Origin: Glutamicibacter arilaitensis Re117
Lineage (GTDB): Bacteria > Actinomycetota > Actinomycetes > Actinomycetales > Micrococcaceae
Assembly: GCF_000197735.1 (NCBI RefSeq)
Contig: NC_014550.1
Span: 2,046,001-2,110,000 of the forward strand
DNA length: 64,000 bases
Direction: 5' to 3'
The notes under the pieces are model-generated. The model had not been told where the DNA came from. It saw nothing but the letters and a program-made list of their open reading frames with translations, and made no database searches. Positions 23,724 through 31,379 of the stretch are shown piece after piece. Every line of letters begins with the position of its first letter. Position 1 is the stretch's first letter. The translations under genes were made by a program, and so were the position numbers.

Positions 23724-25075
23724 TAGGATTCGCCTCCCTTGAGCAATAGTGAAATCTCGCCCACCAGTGTAATCGAACCGGTGACCAGCACGCCGCCTGA
23801 GAGATCATTGCCGGCCTCGGCACGGCCTACCGACCACTCGATGGCGTCTTCCAGGTTCTCGGTCACGTGGATGTCCTCTTCAGGCCAGCCAGCTTCGATC
23901 GCCATGGTGGACAGCTCGCCGGCCGGGATGGCGCGCGGCGAGGACGACTGGGTAATGCAGATGTCTTCAACCATGTCGCCATACTCTTCACGCATGGTGT
24001 AGAGCATCGCTTCGGCGTCCTTCTCCGCCAGGATGCCAACCATCAGCACCAGGCGGGTGAAGCCGAAGGATTCCTTGATGGCCTCCGCGGTGACACGGAT
24101 GCCGTCAGGATTATGCCCGGCATCGACCAGGATGCTCGGCGCGCCGCGGACCAGTTCCAACCGGCCCGGGCTGGTCACCGCGGCAAAGCCGTCGCGGACC
24201 AGATCGGCGTTCAGCTCGCGCTGGCCGCCGCCGAGGAACGCTTCCACCGCGGCCAAGGCCACGGTGGCGTTCTGCGCCTGGTGGGCACCGAACAGCGGCA
24301 GGAAGATCTCGTCGTAGCGCGCGGCCTGGCCCTGGATGGACAGCAGCTGCCCGCCCACGCCGTGCTGGCGATCCAGCAGCTTGAAGTCCAGGGTGTCGAA
24401 GACGGCCGGCACTTCCAGCTCGCGGGCGCGGGCCAGCAGCACATCGGCGGCGTCCACCGGCTGCACCGAGGAGACCAGGTAGCCGCCGGGCTTGAGGATC
24501 CCGACCTTTTCCTGGGCGATCTCCCCTGGGGTGTCCCCCAGCAGGTCGGTGTGGTCCAGCGAAATCGGGGTGATCACCGAAACGTCGCCATCGGCCACGT
24601 TGGTGGCATCGGTGATGCCGCCCAAGCCGACTTCGAGCACCACGACATCCACGGGCGCCTCGGCGAAGATCGCGAAAGCCAGGACAGTGATCGCTTCGAA
24701 GTAGGTGAGCTTGTTCTCGCCGCGTTCCACCAGTTCGGCGTCCACGATCTCGATGAACGGGCTGATCTCATCCCAGACGCGCACGAAGGTTTCCTCGTCC
24801 ACCGGTGCACCGTCAATGGCGATGCGCTCGGTGACCGACACCAGATGCGGCGAGGAGTAGCGGCCGGTACGCAGATCGTGCGCTTCAAGCAGCGACTCGA
24901 TCATGCGGGCGGTCGAGGTCTTGCCGTTGGTGCCGGTGATGTGGATGACCGGGCAGGCCTTATTCGGCTCGCCCAGGACCTCCATGGCACGGAACATCGG
25001 TTCCATGCGCGGTTCCATCTTGTTTTCCGGCGCGCGGGCCAATAGCTGCGCGTAGACGCGGTCCAGGTCGCTCAC
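23723..25075 (-). CDS. folC: Folylpolyglutamate / dihydrofolate synthase
   Basis: A 450-residue FolC. The Mur-ligase-type P-loop is VIHITGTNGKTSTARMIES, followed by SSPHLVSVTERI, LTYFEAITVLAFAIFAE and the second-domain ILVDAGHNPDGI. It adds glutamate to dihydropteroate and to folates, giving the cell-retained polyglutamates. The GTG start shares one base with the ileS stop (TAGTG), with AGCGGAGG eight bases upstream inside ileS, so it is coupled to ileS and falls under the same T-box-controlled transcript. Confidence 0.94.
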   Translation of the reverse strand: MSDLDRVYAQLLARAPENKMEPRMEPMFRAMEVLGEPNKACPVIHITGTNGKTSTARMIESLLEAHDLRTGRYSSPHLVSVTERIAIDGAPVDEETFVRVWDEISPFIEIVDAELVERGENKLTYFEAITVLAFAIFAEAPVDVVVLEVGLGGITDATNVADGDVSVITPISLDHTDLLGDTPGEIAQEKVGILKPGGYLVSSVQPVDAADVLLARARELEVPAVFDTLDFKLLDRQHGVGGQLLSIQGQAARYDEIFLPLFGAHQAQNATVALAAVEAFLGGGQRELNADLVRDGFAAVTSPGRLELVRGAPSILVDAGHNPDGIRVTAEAIKESFGFTRLVLMVGILAEKDAEAMLYTMREEYGDMVEDICITQSSSPRAIPAGELSTMAIEAGWPEEDIHVTENLEDAIEWSVGRAEAGNDLSGGVLVTGSITLVGEISLLLKGGES

Positions 25076-28000
25076 TAGTTGGCCTCCGCTTTGTCAGTTT
25101 CCAGCCTGGCCACGGTGACCGGTTCGCCTGCAACCGAATCATCGGCAACCAGTTCCAGCTGCGCGGTCAGGGTTTCCCCGGCGACCAGTTCGCGGTTGGC
25201 TTCCAGTGCGGTGATGGTTGCCGCGTTGGCGGTGATCACGGTGCGGATGCGGTCCGAGACCTGCAGGTCCGCGTCCTTGCGGGCGGACTGGATGGATCGG
25301 ATCATGTCGCGGGCGGTGCCTTCGGCGGCCAGCGCTTCGGTAACCTCGGTGTCCAGCACCAGGAAGCCGCCGTCGATGACTGCTGCGGCGATTTCGCCGG
25401 CTGCATCCACCACGGTGTCCAGGGTGTACTCGCCCTCGGCCAGTTCCAGGCCGCCTGCGGTGACCACCCCGTCGGTGACCGACCAGTCCCCGGACTTGGC
25501 CCCCTTGATGGCCTGCTGAACGTTCTTGCCCAGGCGTGGGCCGGCGGCGCGGGCGTTGACGACCAGCTGCTGGCTGATGCCGTAGCTGGCCGCGTCCACT
25601 CCTTCGGCGTCGATCAGGGTGACGGCCTTGAGGTTCAGCTCGTCCTTGATGATCGAGGCGTAGGTGCCTTCCAGGCGGGCTGCATCGGTGAGCACGACCT
25701 TCAGCTCAGCCAGTGGCAGGCGCACGCGCAGGTTCTTGACCTTGCGCAGCGAGGAGCCCACCGAGCAGATCTTGCGGGTGGTTTCCATGGTTTCCAGCAG
25801 CGCGGTGTCGGTTGGGAATTCGCTGGCTTCTGGCCAGTCTTCCAGGTGCACCGAGCGCTTGCCGGTCAGCCCGCGGAAGATCTCTTCGCTGGCCAATGGC
25901 AGCAGCGAAGCGGTGACCTTCACCAGGGTTTCCAGTGCGGTGTACAGGGTGTCGAAGGCCTGGGTGTCTTCATCGAAGAAGCGCTGGCGGCTACGGCGCA
26001 CGTACCAGTTGGTCAGCGTGTCCATGTAGTGGCGCACGGCCTCGGTGGCATCGGAGACCTCATAGGAATCCAGCGCCTCGGTGACTTCGCGCACCAGCTG
26101 GCCGGTGGCGGCCAGCATGTACTGGTCCAGCGGGTCGGTGGAGTCCATCGAGCGCTTGGCCTCGTAGCCGGCTCCGTTGTTCGCGGAGTTGGTGTAGAGG
26201 TTGAAGAAGTGCCAGACGTTCCACAGCGGCAGCAGTACCTGGCGCACGCCGTCGCGGATGCCCTGTTCGGTTACGACCAGGTTGCCGCCGCGCAGGATCG
26301 GGCTAGCCATCAGGAACCAGCGCATGGCATCGGAACCGTCGCGGTCCAGGACCTCGGTGACATCCGGGTAGTTGCGCAGGGACTTGGACATCTTCTGTCC
26401 GTCCGAGCCCAGCACGATGCCATGGGAGATTACGTTGGTATAGGCCGGGCGGTCGAAAAGCGCGGTGGAGAGCACGTGCATGGTGTAGAACCAGCCACGG
26501 GTCTGGCCGATGTACTCCACGATGAAGTCAGCCGGGTGATGGCCGGAATCGAACCATTCCTGGTTGTTGAATGGGTAGTGCACCTGGGCGTACGGCATCG
26601 AACCGGAGTCGAACCAGACATCGAGCACGTCTTCCACGCGCTTGAGGGTCCCGCCTTCGGCACAGCCCTCGTGGGCCTTGGTCAGCTCGTCGATGAATGG
26701 GCGGTGCAGGTCAGGCTGGCCTTCGTGGTTCACCGGCAGGCGGCCGAAGAAGTCCTGCATTTCCTGCAGCGAGCCGAAGACTTCGCGGTGCTCGCATTCG
26801 GCGCCGGTGCATTCCCACACTGGGATCGGCGAACCCCAGTAGCGGTTGCGCGAGATGGACCAGTCGCGGGCGTTTTCCAGCCACTTGCCGAACTGGCCGT
26901 GCTTGACGTTGCCCGGGATCCAGTTGATCTGCTCGTTCAGCTCTACCATGCGGTCCTTGAACTTGGAGACCTCGACGTACCAGGAGGAGATCGCGCGGTA
27001 GATCAGCGGCGTGCGGCAGCGCCAGCAATGCGGGTAGGAGTGCTCGTAGGAGGCCTGCTTGATGAGCTTGGCCTCGTCCTTGAGCACGTTGGTGATGGTC
27101 TTGTTGGCGTCGAAGACCTGCACGCCGACAATCTCGGCCAGCGGGCCGTTGCCGAAGACCGGCAGGAACTTGGCGCCCTCGTCGACCGAGAGGATGACCG
27201 GGATGCCGTGCTCTTCGCAGACCTTCTGGTCATCTTCGCCATAGGCCGGAGCCTGGTGGACGATGCCGGTACCGTCGGCCACGGTGACGTAGTCGGCGGT
27301 GAGAATCTGCCAAGCGTTTTCGGTGCCGTACTTCTCGGTGTCGGTGTAGGTGTCCCACAGCGGCTGGTAGCGCACGCCGGCCAGCTGCTCGCCGGTGTAG
27401 CTGGCGGTGATGGCCGCGGCGGCTTCCTTGGCGTCCTTGTAGCCCAGGTCCTTGGCGTAGGAGCCGAGCAGGTCGCGGGACAGCAGGAATGGACCGGCGG
27501 CAGCCGAAGCCTTCACGCCGGCTTCGCCTGCAGGAACCACGACGTAGTCGATCGATGGGTGCACGGCCAGTGCGGCGTTGGTTGGCAGGGTCCATGGGGT
27601 GGTGGTCCAGGCCAGAGCCTGCACGCCGGCAAGTTCCTTGGAAGCTTCGGTTTCACCGGCAAGGATGGTGAAGCCAACGGTGACGGTCTGGTCCTGGCGG
27701 TTCTTGTAGACGTCGTCGTCCATGCGCAGCTCGTGGTTGGACAGCGGGGTCTCGTCCTTCCAGCAGTATGGAAGCACGCGGAAGCCCTTGTAGGTCAGGT
27801 CCTTGTCCGAGAGCTGCTTGAAGGCCCAGATGACCGATTCCATGAACTCGACGTTCAGGGTCTTGTAGTCGTTTTCGAAGTCGACCCAGCGAGCCTGGCG
27901 GTTCACGTACTGCTTCCACTCATCGGCGTACTTCATCACCGAGGTGCGGCAGGCGTCGTTGAACTTGTCGATGCCCATGGCTTCGATCTGCTTCTTGTCG

Positions 28001-28335
28001 GTCATGCCCAGCTGCTTCATGGCTTCCAGCTCGGCAGGCAGGCCGTGGGTGTCCCAGCCGAAGCGGCGCTCCACGCGCTTGCCGCGCTGGGTCTGGTAGC
28101 GGGCTACCAGGTCCTTGACGTAGCCGGTGAGCAGGTGGCCGTAGTGCGGCAGGCCGTTAGCGAAAGGAGGGCCATCGTAGAAGACGAATTCTTCGCCCTC
28201 ACGCTGGTCGATGGAGGCCTGGAAAGTGTCGTCGTTCTTCCAGTATTCGAGGACGCGCTTCTCAAGATCTGGGAATCGCGGTGAAGCCGGGGTCGAACCG
28301 GTTGGGTCAGTAGTGACCTTCGGGTAGAAGCTCAT
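25075..28335 (-). CDS. ileS: Isoleucyl-tRNA synthetase
   Basis: A 1086-residue class Ia synthetase. The HIGH signature is HYGH in NGLPHYGHLLTGYVKD (near residue 60) and KMSKS is in GQKMSKSLRNYP; the CP1 editing domain and a C-terminal anticodon-binding region fill the rest. Its length and the N-terminal motif FYDGPPFANGLPHYGH fit the eukaryote-like type of bacterial IleRS. It charges tRNA-Ile and edits valine. A T-box leader lies directly upstream, and folC follows with overlap. Confidence 0.96.
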   Translation of the reverse strand: MSFYPKVTTDPTGSTPASPRFPDLEKRVLEYWKNDDTFQASIDQREGEEFVFYDGPPFANGLPHYGHLLTGYVKDLVARYQTQRGKRVERRFGWDTHGLPAELEAMKQLGMTDKKQIEAMGIDKFNDACRTSVMKYADEWKQYVNRQARWVDFENDYKTLNVEFMESVIWAFKQLSDKDLTYKGFRVLPYCWKDETPLSNHELRMDDDVYKNRQDQTVTVGFTILAGETEASKELAGVQALAWTTTPWTLPTNAALAVHPSIDYVVVPAGEAGVKASAAAGPFLLSRDLLGSYAKDLGYKDAKEAAAAITASYTGEQLAGVRYQPLWDTYTDTEKYGTENAWQILTADYVTVADGTGIVHQAPAYGEDDQKVCEEHGIPVILSVDEGAKFLPVFGNGPLAEIVGVQVFDANKTITNVLKDEAKLIKQASYEHSYPHCWRCRTPLIYRAISSWYVEVSKFKDRMVELNEQINWIPGNVKHGQFGKWLENARDWSISRNRYWGSPIPVWECTGAECEHREVFGSLQEMQDFFGRLPVNHEGQPDLHRPFIDELTKAHEGCAEGGTLKRVEDVLDVWFDSGSMPYAQVHYPFNNQEWFDSGHHPADFIVEYIGQTRGWFYTMHVLSTALFDRPAYTNVISHGIVLGSDGQKMSKSLRNYPDVTEVLDRDGSDAMRWFLMASPILRGGNLVVTEQGIRDGVRQVLLPLWNVWHFFNLYTNSANNGAGYEAKRSMDSTDPLDQYMLAATGQLVREVTEALDSYEVSDATEAVRHYMDTLTNWYVRRSRQRFFDEDTQAFDTLYTALETLVKVTASLLPLASEEIFRGLTGKRSVHLEDWPEASEFPTDTALLETMETTRKICSVGSSLRKVKNLRVRLPLAELKVVLTDAARLEGTYASIIKDELNLKAVTLIDAEGVDAASYGISQQLVVNARAAGPRLGKNVQQAIKGAKSGDWSVTDGVVTAGGLELAEGEYTLDTVVDAAGEIAAAVIDGGFLVLDTEVTEALAAEGTARDMIRSIQSARKDADLQVSDRIRTVITANAATITALEANRELVAGETLTAQLELVADDSVAGEPVTVARLETDKAEAN

Positions 28336-28342
28336 CGAATGG

Positions 28343-28560
28343 GCCGTCCTTCAAGCGTAGGGTCGATAAATCCTTGCCTACGAGGACGGCGAAATTGCCG
28401 CGGTACCACCCCGCTTATCCCCCACCAAGATGATGGGGAATCGCTTATCTTCAGCTGTGACGGGCTGGTCCCGTTCGGTTCTACTTGGCGAACATGAGGT
28501 TCGCGGTTCTTCCGAAGACTCACCGGTGATAGCCGGATCAAAGTCGCAGTCCTTATATCC
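28343..28560 (-). promoter_or_regulatory. T-box leader of ileS (translational type)
   Basis: The minus strand carries the T-box core GGGTGGTACCGCGG (28412..28399) and a very short Stem I, CCGG-CTATCA-CCGG (28536..28523), whose loop holds the isoleucine codon ATC (28530..28528). Downstream, AGGACGGC (28350..28343) can pair with GCCGTCCT (28390..28383), burying the GAAGGA that would serve as ribosome site. No T-tract terminator is present, so control of translation start, as known for actinobacterial ileS, is expected. A TAGGAT at about 28565 may be the -10 box. Confidence 0.9.
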
Positions 28561-28784
28561 TACCGCGTGATGCGCCAGCAGAAAATTCCCGGCAGCCTTC
28601 CAAATGCAAGTGAGCGCAGGCTCACAGCTCGGCGAGCGCAGAACACCCGCTCCACCCGAAACACCATTCGAGCATAGTTTCGAACCGGTTTCGTCTGACC
28701 TGCAGCAGAGTACAGTGACCCATGGCTTCGCGACCCGCGCTACGGGCAGGAACAAGCTAATGAACACGATAGAAAGGCGCGACA
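28561..28784 (+). other. Intergenic region between ileS leader and DUF421 gene
   Basis: Divergent promoters for the ileS transcript and the DUF421 gene must lie here. No gene is supported; short frames present lack ribosome sites. Confidence 0.4.
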
Positions 28785-29339
28785 ATGTGGGCTGAATACG
28801 GAATGGATGGAGCCGATGCACTGCGCATCGTGCTTTCCGCGGCAGGCTTGTATCTACTGGTTCTGGTTTTGATTCGCACTCTGGGTCAACGCACCATGGC
28901 AAACCTGTCCAGTTTCGACTTCGCGGCGGTTGTAGCCATCGGCGCAGTCGTGGGACGCGCGATCCTCGGCTATTCCCCAACCTTGGCCGCCGGCGCTCTG
29001 GCACTGGTGACCTTGCTAGTCTTGCAGGCGCTCACCGGGCAACTACGCAAATTCCCCATGGGGCGGGCCACCGTGAACAACAAGGCATACTTGCTCATGG
29101 CCGGACGCGACATGCTCCAACGCAATCTGCGGCGTACTCATGTCTCTGAGAACGAAATCATCGAGAAGCTGCGACTCAGCGGTGTGCGCAGCCGCGACGA
29201 GGTCGCGTGCGTGATCTTGGAGGGTACCGGACAGATCAGCGTGCTGCGCGCAGGGGTCGCTATCGAACGCGATCTATTGGAAAATGTGCGCGGCTCCGAG
29301 CTGATCCCCGATCATCTGCTGGCTGAGCCACGCGCTTAG
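28785..29339 (+). CDS. DUF421 (YetF-like) membrane protein
   Basis: A 184-residue protein with three N-terminal membrane helices (about residues 13-32, 42-60 and 62-82) and a cytosolic domain with AYLLMAGRDMLQRNLRRTHVSENEIIEKLR and VACVILEGTGQISVLR. The conserved pairs RTLGQRTMANLSSFDF and the C-terminal domain fit DUF421/YetF, a family whose B. subtilis members are linked to spore germination and envelope functions; the role here is unknown. GAAAGG lies seven bases before the ATG. It ends 50 bases before the sensor kinase gene. Confidence 0.85.
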   Translation: MWAEYGMDGADALRIVLSAAGLYLLVLVLIRTLGQRTMANLSSFDFAAVVAIGAVVGRAILGYSPTLAAGALALVTLLVLQALTGQLRKFPMGRATVNNKAYLLMAGRDMLQRNLRRTHVSENEIIEKLRLSGVRSRDEVACVILEGTGQISVLRAGVAIERDLLENVRGSELIPDHLLAEPRA

Positions 29340-29389
29340 CTCCTGAGGGCGCCCGGAGAACCTGCGCCGGCTTTAGTAGGCTGATTCCC

Positions 29390-30637
29390 ATGAGTACCAC
29401 CGCGCAGCCTTGGGCTGACCCGCAGCAACAGCACCGTTATTTCGGCTCCCCCGCACTTTTGCGCTGGGGCCAGCACCTGGTCACCTTCATCTTGGTGCTC
29501 ATCGTGCTGCTGCGGGTCTTCGCCAGCGGGCAGCACCCTTGGCTCTCTCTTGGCCTCTCGATCCTTTTCGTCGCCTGGTATTCGGCCGGATTCATCCGCA
29601 TGGCACGCAGCCAGGCGAAGCTCCTGCCTGCCTGGTGGTTGGCGGTACTGCTAGTTATCTGGGTGGCCAGCTTGGCGTCCTCTCCCGAGTTCATGTGGCT
29701 GGCGTTCAGCCTCTGGCTGCTACTTGGCCACCAGCTCCCCCTGTTGCCCTCGATTCTCTGGTCAGTAGTGGTCTATGCCTTCACTCTCCTGGCGCCGTAC
29801 CTGCACAACCTGGAAGTGACTCTGGCAGCCGCAGCCGGCCCCCTGGTCGGCGGACTCTTCGCTTGGGGCATCTCCCGCGGCTACCTGCAGATGGAGCGCG
29901 ATGCTGAGGTGCGCACATCCTTGGTGGATTCACTGGTGCGCGCCCAACAGGAAATGGCGGACCTGCAAGGAGAGTTGGCCCGCTCCCAGCATGAAGCCGG
30001 CATCGCCACCGAACGCACCCGACTGGCCCGGGAAATCCATGACACCGTCGCCCAGCAGCTCTCCTCCATCGGATTGCATGCCAAAGCGGCGGAAGCTTCC
30101 AAGGATCCAGCAGCCGCCACCGCTGCACTGAGCCGGATCGATGAGCTTTCCGGGCAGGCGCTGACTGACTTGCGTCGCATCATCGCCGCCTTGGCCCCTG
30201 CAGAACTTGATTCTCAGGCGCTCGCCGGTGCCTTGGGTCGTATCTTGGAGAACTTCAAGACAGATTCGAAGCTGCAGACCCGTTTGGATATCGAGCCGGG
30301 GCTACCCGCGTTGCATCCCAATGTGCAGATCGCGCTGCTGCGCACTGCCCAGTCCGCCCTGTCCAATGTGCTGCGCCACGCCCAGGCTTCTACGGTGGCG
30401 CTCAGCCTGGGCTCCAGCGGCGACGAGGTACGTTTGGATATTGTCGATGACGGTATCGGCTTCATTCCGAACACTGGCCGCACGCAGACCAGTACGCACA
30501 CCGGCGGGTTCGGCCTGACCGCAATGAATCAGCGCCTGCGCGAACTCGGCGGTGGTTTGGACGTTGAAAGTTCACCCGGTGAAGGCACCGCACTGTGCGC
30601 CCACCTTCCGCTTCGCTTAGCAAAGGACAACTCATGA
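29390..30637 (+). CDS. Two-component sensor histidine kinase (NarL/DesK type)
   Basis: A 415-residue kinase. Five or so transmembrane segments (about residues 28-160) are followed by a coiled region with AQQEMADLQGELARSQHE, the HisKA_3 phosphorylation box REIHDTVAQQLSSIG (phospho-acceptor H) and a C-terminal ATPase domain with NVLRHAQAS (N box), DIVDDGIGF (G1) and TGGFGLTAMNQRL (G2). There is no large extracytoplasmic sensor loop, so it probably senses membrane or intramembrane state. Its TGA overlaps the regulator ATG (ATGA), so kinase and regulator are made together. Confidence 0.92.
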   Translation: MSTTAQPWADPQQQHRYFGSPALLRWGQHLVTFILVLIVLLRVFASGQHPWLSLGLSILFVAWYSAGFIRMARSQAKLLPAWWLAVLLVIWVASLASSPEFMWLAFSLWLLLGHQLPLLPSILWSVVVYAFTLLAPYLHNLEVTLAAAAGPLVGGLFAWGISRGYLQMERDAEVRTSLVDSLVRAQQEMADLQGELARSQHEAGIATERTRLAREIHDTVAQQLSSIGLHAKAAEASKDPAAATAALSRIDELSGQALTDLRRIIAALAPAELDSQALAGALGRILENFKTDSKLQTRLDIEPGLPALHPNVQIALLRTAQSALSNVLRHAQASTVALSLGSSGDEVRLDIVDDGIGFIPNTGRTQTSTHTGGFGLTAMNQRLRELGGGLDVESSPGEGTALCAHLPLRLAKDNS

Positions 30638-31251
30638 TCCGGATCCTGTTGGTTGATGACCATCCCATCGTGCGTACCGGGCTGCGCGCGCTATTCGAGA
30701 ACTATGAGGACATCTCGGTCATTGGCGAAGCTTCCAGCGGCGAGGAAGCGGTGCAGTTCGTCAAGGCCAACCCCGTCGATGTGGTGCTCTGCGACTTGCG
30801 CCTAGGTGCTGGCATGAACGGTGCGCAAACCACCGCCGCGATCCGCCAACTTTCCAAGCCGCCCTTTGTGCTGATCCTGACCACCTTCGACAAGGACTCC
30901 GAGGTGCTCGCCTGCATCGAGGCTGGGGCCGCCGGCTACCTGCTCAAGGATGTCAGCGCCCAGACGATCGTGGATTCAATCCGCCAAGCCGCTCTCGGCA
31001 ATGTGGTTCTGGCTCCGGAGATGACCCAGCGCGTTGTCGAAGGCATGCGACGACCCAAGGTGGAGCTGACCAAGCGCGAAAAGGATGTACTGGTCCAGCT
31101 TGCCACCGGAGCAGCTAATAAGCAGATCGCCAAGGCCCTGTTCGTCTCGGAGGCAACGGTCAAAACCCACCTGGTCCACATTTTCGACAAGCTTCAGGCA
31201 ACCACGCGAACCGACGCGATCAACAAGGCTCAAGACCTCGGATTGCTGTAG
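30634..31251 (+). CDS. Response regulator, NarL/LuxR family
   Basis: A 205-residue regulator with a receiver domain (IRILLVDDHPIVRTGL at the start, phospho-acceptor aspartate in VVLCDLRLG, conserved K in LLKDVSAQT) and a C-terminal LuxR-type helix-turn-helix (LTKREKDVLVQLATGAANKQIAKALFVSEATVKTHLVHIF, in one piece over about residues 145-185). The ATG overlaps the kinase stop and has AAAGGAC seven bases ahead. Its targets are unknown; the MMPL operon 112 bases downstream, with an inverted repeat on its start, is the first candidate. Confidence 0.93.
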   Translation: MIRILLVDDHPIVRTGLRALFENYEDISVIGEASSGEEAVQFVKANPVDVVLCDLRLGAGMNGAQTTAAIRQLSKPPFVLILTTFDKDSEVLACIEAGAAGYLLKDVSAQTIVDSIRQAALGNVVLAPEMTQRVVEGMRRPKVELTKREKDVLVQLATGAANKQIAKALFVSEATVKTHLVHIFDKLQATTRTDAINKAQDLGLL

Positions 31252-31288
31252 CTGATCAATAGAATTAAGGTGACACGCCGACGGTCAT

Positions 31289-31315
31289 CTCAACCTTTCG
31301 GTTGAACTTTTATTC
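31289..31315 (+). terminator. Terminator after the two-component genes
   Basis: TCAACC and GGTTGA pair around TTTC and are followed by ACTTTTATT. The stem is short, so some readthrough into the MMPL gene is possible. Confidence 0.55.
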
Positions 31316-31352
31316 ACCCCATTCCACGATGGCCTAAGCTGCGAAATCTCAT

Positions 31353-31379
31353 TAACTGGAACTATGAAAGTTCCAGTTA
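31353..31379 (+). promoter_or_regulatory. Perfect inverted repeat over the MMPL start codon
   Basis: TAACTGGAACT (31353-31363) and AGTTCCAGTTA (31369-31379) are exact complements separated by ATGAA, which contains the start codon. There is no Shine-Dalgarno upstream. It may be a DNA operator over the start of a leaderless transcript or an RNA hairpin presenting the AUG in its loop. Confidence 0.65.

Noticed and set aside
25846..28284. An 812-codon open frame on + opposite ileS
   Set aside because: Composition follows the antisense third-frame pattern of high-GC genes, has no domain and lies wholly over an evident ileS.
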